From: Baffinella frigidus
Lineage: Eukaryota; Cryptophyceae; Cryptomonadales; Baffinellaceae
NCBI GenBank assembly: GCA_026770585.1
Contig: MU647319.1
Coordinates: forward strand, 57,211 to 71,813
Direction of reading: 5' to 3'
Length of the DNA stretch: 14,603 nucleotides
The position numbers and the translations under genes were made by a program. The notes under the pieces were generated by a model, which saw only the letters and a program-made list of their open reading frames with translations, searched no databases and was not told the origin of the DNA. Below, in pieces: positions 13,375 through 14,603 of the stretch; positions within the stretch are counted from its first letter, which is position 1, and each line of letters opens with the position of its first letter.

Positions 13375-13488
13375 TCACTCGTCCGCGGGGAGGGCGCCGA
13401 CGTCGGTCATGAGGATGACCTTGGAGGGCTTCCCAGAGTTGGACCCGCACTCCTCGATCTTCTTGATCAGCTCCAGGCCGTCCAGCAC
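13375..13488 (-). CDS. Cyclophilin-type peptidyl-prolyl cis-trans isomerase, terminal exon
   Basis: This 114-nt exon encodes VLDGLELIKKIEECGSNSGK then PSKVILMTDVGALPADE and stop. It matches the C-terminal helix and last strand of cyclophilins (family pattern VxxGxxVVxxIExxGSxxGKPxxxVxIxxCG). The acceptor is ACCTGCAG, in phase 0 with the QFFIT exon, giving HVVFGE-VLDGLELI with normal family spacing. Cyclophilins isomerise Xaa-Pro bonds and help protein folding; the compartment cannot be judged without the N-terminus. Two copies of its first 23 codons lie upstream (13770-13838, 13997-14065), and three copies of its last 15 codons plus a stub lie downstream. This is the only copy with both parts joined. 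Confidence 0.9.
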   Translation of the reverse strand: MLDGLELIKKIEECGSNSGKPSKVILMTDVGALPADE

Positions 13489-13617
13489 CTGCAGGTTATG
13501 GGTTGGGGTCAGCTCCGTCTTTTTTTGCCGTCTGGCACCTGCCGCACAGGTTACGGTTTAGGGGATACTACCCCATGTAGGATAACCGGAGTGACTTTAC
13601 ACAGCTCACGTCCACTA

Positions 13618-13717
13618 TCCCTTAAGTGGCGGACGGGCGAATATTCACCCTAACTCGCCCTAGGCAGGTCCTAGGGCCCTACCGTAGGGCGTATGCGCCT
13701 ACTCGCCACTTAAGGGA
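13618..13717. mobile_element. Family A MITE, copy A5, with an unoccupied paralogous site
   Basis: TCCCTTAAGTGGC and GCCACTTAAGGGA with TA flanks. The flanking sequence (GTCCACTA before, TACGGAGATGTATAAGG after) is duplicated at about 13937-13960 without the element (GTCCACTATAAGGAGATG), so the element boundaries are directly visible. Confidence 0.93.
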
Positions 13718-13769
13718 TACGGAGATGTATAAGGCCGCATCACGTAGAAGGGTTCAGGGTCGACACAGT

Positions 13770-13838
13770 CTTGGAGGGCTTCCCAGAGTTGGACCCGCAC
13801 TCCTCGATCTTCTTGATCAGCTCCAGGCCGTCGAGCAC
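13770..13838 (-). pseudogene. 5' fragment copy of cyclophilin terminal exon (upstream copy 1)
   Basis: The minus strand has CTGCAG then VLDGLELIKKIEECGSNSGK and PSK, followed by unrelated ACTGTGTCGACCC. The break falls exactly after the AAG codon where the intact exon continues GTCATC. The acceptor is preserved. Confidence 0.85.
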
Positions 13839-13996
13839 CTGCAGAGAGAGACATTAATTAGAGGGAGGCGTGCAGGATTTGTGTGGGAATTGGTCACGTT
13901 ACCGTAGGATAACCGGAGTGACTTTACACAGGTCACGTCCACTATAAGGAGATGTATAAGGCCGCATCACGTAGAAGGGTTTAGGGTCGGCACAGT

Positions 13997-14065
13997 CTTG
14001 GAGGGCTTCCCGGAGTTGCTCCCGCACTCCTCGATCTTCTTGATCAGCTCCAGGCCGTCGAGAAC
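13997..14065 (-). pseudogene. 5' fragment copy of cyclophilin terminal exon (upstream copy 2)
   Basis: Same 23 codons with synonymous differences only (for example GGGAGCAACTCC for GGGTCCAACTCT), preceded by CTAACCTGCAG and followed by ACTGTGCCGACCC. The flank on the 3' side is shared with upstream copy 1. Confidence 0.85.
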
Positions 14066-14083
14066 CTGCAGGTTAGGGGTTGG

Positions 14084-14252
14084 GATCTCATCCGGTCAGG
14101 TATTTAAATTAAATGCTCGGGAGTTCCCCAAATGTACGAAAATTGCTCCACATGATCTTTCGGACACGAGTCTTTCATCGCTTGTGTTGTAATTTTCGTT
14201 GCATGGGGAACTCCGCCGAGCATTTAAATTAAACACCTGACCGGATGAGATC
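14084..14252. mobile_element. Family C palindromic MITE, copy C6 (fourth arm type)
   Basis: The arms GATCTCATCCGGTCAGGT and CACCTGACCGGATGAGATC, then ATTTAAATTAAATGCTCGG-type sequence, flank the core ACGAAAATTGCTCCACA and TGTTGTAATTTTCGTTG. It lies in the intron between the cyclophilin exons. Confidence 0.85.
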
Positions 14253-14256
14253 AGCT

Positions 14257-14394
14257 CCGTCTATTTGATCTCACCAGTTTGGTGAGCCCGGGCACGTTTC
14301 CGTTCGAAAGTTGACACGCCGGGTTTAAGGTACACGTCCGTCAACTTTGGAGCGGGAAAGAGGGCGCGCCAGATTGGTGAGCCCGAATAGACGG
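14257..14394. mobile_element. 138-bp palindromic element containing core G
   Basis: CCGTCTATTTG...CTCACCAG and GGTGAGCCCGAATAGACGG terminate it, with a second GGTGAGCCCGGGC inside the left arm. The interior holds GAAAGTTGACACG and CGTCAACTTTGGAGCGGG. A partial copy is at 10066-10162. Confidence 0.8.
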
Positions 14395-14408
14395 GGAAGG
14401 AGACAGAC

Positions 14409-14428
14409 ATCGCCAAAGACGTGCTCGC
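14409..14428 (-). pseudogene. 3' stub of the cyclophilin QFFIT exon with donor
   Basis: The minus strand reads EHVFGD then GTCTGTCTCC, matching KHVVFGE then GTCTGTCTCC at the end of the intact exon, with one codon lost. It lies downstream of the intact exon; a core G copy lies between them. Confidence 0.78.
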
Positions 14429-14432
14429 ATAT

Positions 14433-14488
14433 TCTCAAGTGGACATGCTGGGTGTGTGGTACAGATCCGTCAACTTTTGAGCGGGGGA
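14433..14488 (+). repeat. Dispersed core G, copy 4
   Basis: TTCTCAAGTGGACATGCTGG and GTGGTACAGATCCGTCAACT then TTTGAGCGGG, matching 6529-6582. It occupies the interval between the QFFIT exon and its 3' stub. Confidence 0.75.
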
Positions 14489-14498
14489 GGAGACAGAC

Positions 14499-14571
14499 CT
14501 CGCCGAAGACGACGTGCTTGCCATTGAGGTGGTTGGCGCTGCTCGTCGTGATGAAGAACTGCGCGCCTGTC
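14499..14571 (-). CDS. Cyclophilin-type peptidyl-prolyl cis-trans isomerase, penultimate exon
   Basis: The exon encodes TGAQFFITTSSANHLNGKHV then VFGE. QFFIT and the Leu-x-Gly-Lys-His-Val-Val-Phe-Gly block are the strongest cyclophilin signatures. The Gln-Phe-Phe segment lines the active site and cyclosporin pocket, and His in NHLNGK stands where many cyclophilins carry the Trp of the WLDGKH motif. The donor is GTCTGT. The acceptor is probably TTTTCCTGAG just above 14571, after a pyrimidine tract; GACAG four bases further in is an alternative. It exits in phase 0 to the terminal exon. Upstream exons, including the catalytic Arg region, lie beyond the right edge. Confidence 0.9.
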
Positions 14572-14603
14572 CTCAGGAAAAGAAGACGACTCAGTACAGG
14601 CGC

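Overview
This window reads as nuclear DNA of a eukaryotic alga or protist. It has two intron-containing genes on the minus strand with very short GC-rich exons (about 60-115 nt), canonical GT-AG introns, microsatellites, a TGTAGGG heptamer minisatellite, and a very high load of palindromic, non-autonomous, MITE-like elements. A dinoflagellate is my best guess. The reasons are short exons in long repeat-filled introns, both genes on one strand, a heptamer resembling TTTAGGG telomeric DNA, and a weak 11-nt match to the dinoflagellate spliced leader. Nothing decides this; a haptophyte or another alga remains possible. Most long open frames here are chance readings through repeats.

Layout. Positions 1-5100 are repeats: small palindromes, a GA-rich tandem duplication (2233-2853), a B-family MITE, and several large hairpin elements. 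Positions about 5141-9167 hold a split gene on the minus strand. Exon 1 encodes a signal peptide (9111-9167). Exons 2-5 (8784-8870, 7247-7329, 5997-6089, 5310-5370) encode ankyrin repeats, and their splice phases match at every junction. The introns are packed with palindromes; intron 4 holds an inverted TGTAGGG/CCCTACA array. Its 3' end was not found and may lie in the repeats or beyond the left edge. Positions 9300-10040 hold two unproven plus-strand reading frames, one of 50 codons with a strong Kozak context. Positions 10060-12230 are again MITE-rich, including one element nested in another. Positions 12228-14571 hold the 3' end of a cyclophilin (peptidyl-prolyl isomerase) gene on the minus strand. 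Its QFFIT exon and terminal exon join in phase, and they are surrounded by truncated exon copies and A-family MITEs. The gene continues past the right edge.

Two patterns stand out. First, exons of both genes are accompanied by truncated copies in a consistent arrangement: 5' fragments with the acceptor lie upstream of the intact exon, and 3' fragments, usually with the donor, lie downstream. Recurrent local tandem duplication with one breakpoint inside an exon would leave exactly this while keeping the gene intact. Second, the palindromic elements look modular: the same inner core (CAACGAAAATTACTACAC and its inverse) sits inside hairpins with unrelated arms, and the word CCTACGGTAGG recurs in several otherwise different families. 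The two genes show no functional link; they only share a repeat-driven architecture.
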